From: CAVPUA01 sp963828015
GTDB taxonomy: Bacteria; Actinomycetota; Actinomycetes; Mycobacteriales; Jatrophihabitantaceae
Length of the DNA stretch: 64,000 bases
Direction: 5' to 3'
NCBI GenBank assembly: GCA_963828015.1
Contig: CAWHCD010000004.1
Coordinates: forward strand, 1,265,188-1,329,187
Shown: positions 60,954 to 64,000 of the stretch, piece after piece
How the letters are laid out: every line of letters begins with the position of its first letter
How positions within the stretch are numbered: position 1 is the stretch's first letter
Notes under the pieces: model-generated
What the model was told of the DNA's origin: nothing
Databases searched by the model: none
The model's input: only the letters and a program-made list of their open reading frames with translations
Made by a program: the position numbers and the translations under genes

Positions 60954-61663
60954 CGTAGCCAAAGGATGCTGGCGCTGACGTGTGCGTTGCCCCCGGTCCA
61001 GCCGGCGATGCTGGCGGAGCCGTCCCCGGTGATTACGAACGTTCCCCCGCCTATGAGGCCGGTAAGGGTCTGCGCCGAACTCGCTGTGACGCTGCAGCCG
61101 AGGGAAGGCCCAGCCGCGCTGACGGCGAGCTGAGCGCCAGCAGTGCCAGCGATAGTCACCCGGCCATCCATGAAGCCGCCAGATGCGCCGGATGTAGCGC
61201 CTACGGCGGCGACAGCCATCACCAAGGCTTTCGAGAAGCCACTCGGGACAGTGACGGTCGTACTGACCAGCGCGGTGATGGTCGTCGGCATTGACAGCCC
61301 GGTGACATTCGCGTCGGCGACCGACACCGACACCGGGCTAACCAGCGCTGCGTTGTTTACAGATGCGTTCGGCAGGACCAGTGAGCCGGCGATCGTCGTT
61401 GAGCCCGTAACGTTGAGCGTCCCGCCGATCGCGATGTTTCCACCGAACGCGGCGTTACCGCTTGGGCCGTCCAGGCCGTAACCGGCGGTGCCTGGATTGC
61501 CGGCGGCGACGTTGCCGTTGAACGACGGCGCCTGGATCGTTCCCGTCGAGACGGTCTGCGGACGCAGTTCGCGGAGCGAACGCTCCAAATCCTCGATGCG
61601 CCTCACGATCTGAGTGAGGCCATCCATCGGCACTGAGTAACCAGGATTTCCGGGCATGACCAT
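60950..61663 (-). CDS. Phage minor tail or fibre-like protein
   Basis: ATG 61663 overlaps the upstream stop (TAATG); 237 residues. A short N-terminal coiled coil (IVRRIEDLERSLRELR) is followed by Gly/Ala/Thr/Ser-rich beta repeats (NIAIGGTLNVTGSTTIAGSLVLPN) like trimeric tail fibres. Probably a distal tail or host-contact protein. Confidence 0.7.
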   Translation of the reverse strand: MVMPGNPGYSVPMDGLTQIVRRIEDLERSLRELRPQTVSTGTIQAPSFNGNVAAGNPGTAGYGLDGPSGNAAFGGNIAIGGTLNVTGSTTIAGSLVLPNASVNNAALVSPVSVSVADANVTGLSMPTTITALVSTTVTVPSGFSKALVMAVAAVGATSGASGGFMDGRVTIAGTAGAQLAVSAAGPSLGCSVTASSAQTLTGLIGGGTFVITGDGSASIAGWTGGNAHVSASILWLR

Positions 61664-62028
61664 TAGACGTTCCAATCGTTGGGGAGAATGTCGGGCACCG
61701 TCTCGTCTGATATGCCGGCGAGCGCGTCAGTCATGCAGAAGTGCTGCGATATGCCGTCGCTGAGCGGGCCCCACCCTTCGGCTGAAGTTCCTTGGGTGAG
61801 CAGCTCGAACACGCGGCGTCGCATTCGGGTCGTCAGCGTCTCCATGAGGTCTTCGCTCAGACCGGGAAGGCAGACGGCGACGACGTCATACCCCCCATGC
61901 GCCTGTGCGAGAGCGGCGACTACGGCAACGGTGTCGCCGCGATGCTCGATGAATCCTGCGACGGTGTCGTCTGTCTTCCATTCGATGCTGTCGATGCGGG
62001 CCCAGATCGCGGCCGTGTCAGCACTCAT
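61663..62028 (-). CDS. Prophage protein of unknown function, 121 aa
   Basis: Small acidic protein with no membrane segment. The start ATG overlaps the tape-measure stop, so it is translationally coupled; it might be a tail assembly or chaperone protein by position. No family recognised. Confidence 0.6.
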   Translation of the reverse strand: MSADTAAIWARIDSIEWKTDDTVAGFIEHRGDTVAVVAALAQAHGGYDVVAVCLPGLSEDLMETLTTRMRRRVFELLTQGTSAEGWGPLSDGISQHFCMTDALAGISDETVPDILPNDWNV

Positions 62029-63404
62029 GAGAAGTTGATCCGACGCTCGAGGCCGGCAATGATCAGGTCCGGGTTTTGGGACACGATGTCACCGGTAAAA
62101 GTGACCTGCTTGCCGGTCTTGATTTGGGCGCCATTGTTCATCGCCTGCAGCGCTGCGCTGTTCTGCGCATAGGCGGCAGCGTTCATCACGAACTCACCCT
62201 TAGACAGGAACGCCAGGTTCGAATCCGACGTGCCCGAACCGACCCCACCGACCAGACCCCCAGCCGCGAGGTGCGGGATGTCCGGCAACGCCGAGAACGG
62301 GTTCAGATGGATCGGGCCTTCGTTGATCCCGAAACCCTTGAGGGGGTCGATAACTACCTGGTTGATGCCGGTGATGACTGCGTTGACGATGTCCTTCGCG
62401 ATCGACCCAGCCTGACCTACAGCACCCGACAATCCCTTACCTAACTGGGTGAGCAGGTTCTGGCCCGCGGCTAGCATCGCCGGCCCAAGGGCGGTGATCG
62501 AAGCGGGGATGTTCGCGATGAACGTGACAACCCCATCCGCGACGGCTTTGGCACCAGATGTGATGTCATGCCACAGCCCGACGAAGAAACCCTCGAGCAG
62601 CTGCCAATGCCCGATGATCAACGCCGGGATGGCGATGAACGGAACCACGGCGATCAGCGCGATCTCGATGGCCGTCGCCCACGGTCCACCCAAGAAATCG
62701 GACACTTGCTTGAAGTGAACAACCAACTCGGTCATGCCGACCACGAGGGCAGCGATGGCGAGGGTGATCGCGCCAATGGGGTTGGCGTCTGCTTCGACGT
62801 CGAAGAGCGCCATCGCTGCGCCCGCCAGTTTGATTACCGGGTACAGCAGGCGGAATGCAACGACGATTCCGATGATCGCAGGCGCGAACGGGATCAGGAG
62901 TTTGACCAGCGGAGCGACGACCTTGACAACACCCGCGAGGGCTTCCGCGATCTGCGAGATCGCCCTCAACGCCGGCCCACCGAGAGGCGCGAGTGACTGC
63001 GCGATGGAGATGAACGCACCAGCGATAGTCGCGAGCGTCGACTGGATCTGTGGGGCGTTCGCCTTGATGTAGGCGAAGAACCCACCCAACGCGCCGCCCT
63101 GCACACCAGTGGACGCTGAACCAGTCGCGGACGCGATGGCGTCACCGAACGCCTTGATCAGCGGGTAGGCCTGCTGGAACGCTGACGCAGCAATAGTGAA
63201 CAGGTTCCCGACGATCGTCGCCGCGGTTTGCAATGCCGGCCCCAACTGGGCGCCTACGAACGCGATGAACTGCGTCCAGAACGGCCCAGTGAGCGCCGTA
63301 GAGGCTTGGATGGCGATCTGCCCGAGCACAGTCCCCACGGAGGTGAGGATCTGCGACAGCGGCCCAACCAGCGGCAACAGGTTCGTGATCGCGACAGTCA
63401 GCAA
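62025..63404 (-). CDS. Tail tape measure protein, C-terminal part
   Basis: Open frame of more than 460 codons, continuing to about 63468 where a frame change joins it to the next segment. It has many hydrophobic helices (IAIQASTALTGPFWTQFIAFVG..., ALIAVVPFIAIPALIIGHW) and the C-terminal AGGLVGGVGSG and LSKGEFVMNAAA motifs usual for tape measure proteins, which set tail length and form part of the DNA injection channel. Confidence 0.88.
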   Translation of the reverse strand: MLTVAITNLLPLVGPLSQILTSVGTVLGQIAIQASTALTGPFWTQFIAFVGAQLGPALQTAATIVGNLFTIAASAFQQAYPLIKAFGDAIASATGSASTGVQGGALGGFFAYIKANAPQIQSTLATIAGAFISIAQSLAPLGGPALRAISQIAEALAGVVKVVAPLVKLLIPFAPAIIGIVVAFRLLYPVIKLAGAAMALFDVEADANPIGAITLAIAALVVGMTELVVHFKQVSDFLGGPWATAIEIALIAVVPFIAIPALIIGHWQLLEGFFVGLWHDITSGAKAVADGVVTFIANIPASITALGPAMLAAGQNLLTQLGKGLSGAVGQAGSIAKDIVNAVITGINQVVIDPLKGFGINEGPIHLNPFSALPDIPHLAAGGLVGGVGSGTSDSNLAFLSKGEFVMNAAAYAQNSAALQAMNNGAQIKTGKQVTFTGDIVSQNPDLIIAGLERRINFS

Positions 63405-63417
63405 CGGCAGGAACGGA

Positions 63418-64000
63418 TTAGCGGCTGCGTTCTTCAGGATGTCGAGTTGCGGTTTGAGCGCCTGAAGGGAGTTTCGCGAACGCCTGCTGCGCGGGGTTCA
63501 GCTTGTCCAAAGCGGTCTGATACGCCGACGCCCCAGCAACACCAGCCGCAGAGGCCGATGCCTGCGCTAGGGCGACTTGGCGGGCTGAGTCCGCGACCTG
63601 GAACTGTGCTTCCGCGACTGCCTGCTGCGAGGTGACGAGTTGCTGGTTCGCGGCGATGACATTCGACGCGCCATCGACACCAGCTGCTTGCGCGGCCGTG
63701 TTCTGCGTCGCAAGGTTCGCGCCGTGCTCCTGCAGTTCGGTGAGGTTCTGCTTCGCCTGATCAAAAGCCAACTGCAACTGAGACAACGCGGGCTGGTTAC
63801 CCGGCAGCGTCGAATCAGGATTGGCCTGCGCCGTCAACAGGGCAGTGTGCGCCGCGCAGCGGATGAGGTCGAGGACAGCTTGCCGCTGCGCCAACCCATT
63901 GTCAGCGACCTAAAGAGATTGGTCCCGTATTGGAGGTTCTGCACCGCGTCAGCACGGGCCTGCGTCAACGCGACCTGAGCTTGAGTGGCGTCCCGCTGGG
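63418..64000 (-). CDS. Tail tape measure protein, upstream segment with two frame changes, cut by the window edge
   Basis: Helical, Ala/Gln-rich coiled-coil sequence (LAFDQAKQNLTELQEHGANLATQ; AVAEAQFQVADSARQVALAQ) continuing the tape measure upwards. One frame change lies near 63468, where deleting one base restores the junction, and a second near 63905, next to an in-frame TAG. The true start lies beyond the right edge. Confidence 0.75.

Larger units (their letters stand above)
54642..64000. mobile_element. Prophage or phage-derived element, left end and about 9.4 kb
   Basis: Begins at a 40-nt tRNA 3'-end copy and continues past the right edge. It holds tape measure, tail, HNH, small and large terminase genes on the minus strand and two lysogen-type genes on the plus strand. 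Third-position G/C is lower and codon use more relaxed than in the host part. No integrase, portal, protease or capsid gene is visible in this portion. Confidence 0.85.

Noticed and set aside
1..64000. CRISPR arrays, rRNA operons and insertion sequences
   Set aside because: No regularly spaced direct repeats, no rRNA-like stretches and no transposase reading frames were seen on either strand.

Overview
The window reads as chromosome of a high-GC actinomycete (Actinomycetota). The evidence is strong G/C at third codon positions, frequent GTG/TTG starts, 4-nt ATGA/GTGA overlaps, and a set of typically actinobacterial families: DosS/DosR-type sensor and regulator, Acg-type nitroreductase, an IdeR/DtxR-like iron box, a Nei2-type glycosylase, a PPOX-class F420 enzyme and a LAxTG cell-wall sorting signal. 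I cannot assign a genus. All calls come from reading the sequence and translated motifs; no database search was run.

Layout. 1-761: left-truncated secreted esterase. 899-6976: six-gene, tightly coupled operon (AMP-forming ligase, membrane acyltransferase, phosphosulfolactate-synthase homologue, VOC protein, secreted SGNH hydrolase, CocE-type hydrolase), the best candidate for an undescribed biosynthetic pathway. 6983-9284: P450, its ferredoxin and a TetR regulator. 9386-10115: bacterioferritin and Bfd under an iron-box palindrome. 10125-18684: membrane proteins, CydDC exporter (cydD frameshifted), DMT and MFS transporters. 18732-23564: cyclase-family hydrolase facing a TetR/SRPBCC/TMEM175/AKR operon, with a palindromic operator at the TetR start, then a Nei-type repair enzyme. 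23771-28857: branched-chain-type substrate-binding lipoprotein, drug exporter and Baeyer-Villiger monooxygenase. 28978-33655: stress module with universal stress protein, Acg-like nitroreductase and a DosS/DosR pair. 33714-45439: more catabolic genes (second cyclase, SDR, alpha/beta hydrolase, VOC, PPOX, amidohydrolase, HyuA/HyuB) and an MFS exporter. 45486-46109: HNH nuclease with flanking helix-turn-helix segments.

46245-54542 is one giant minus-strand surface protein gene (about 2,770 codons, about 18 DUF11-like repeats by eye, N-terminal signal peptide, C-terminal LASTG sorting signal). Its first 4 kb and last 1.6 kb are open, but the middle 2.7 kb carries about ten frame changes.

54642 to the right edge is part of a prophage or phage-derived element. 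Its left end is a 40-nt copy of the 3' part of a tRNA (most like tRNA-Lys), the expected attR scar; the intact tRNA and integrase are predicted beyond the right edge. Two small plus-strand genes with their own promoter and terminator sit next to the att scar. All other phage genes are on the minus strand and run from tail tape measure through tail proteins to HNH, small terminase and large terminase, with no portal or capsid gene visible.

Functionally the host part is rich in dispersed oxidative and hydrolytic catabolism (P450, BVMO, AKR, SDR, two PF04199 hydrolases, amidohydrolase, hydantoinase/oxoprolinase) with transporters and local regulators, plus iron-storage and hypoxia/redox-stress modules.
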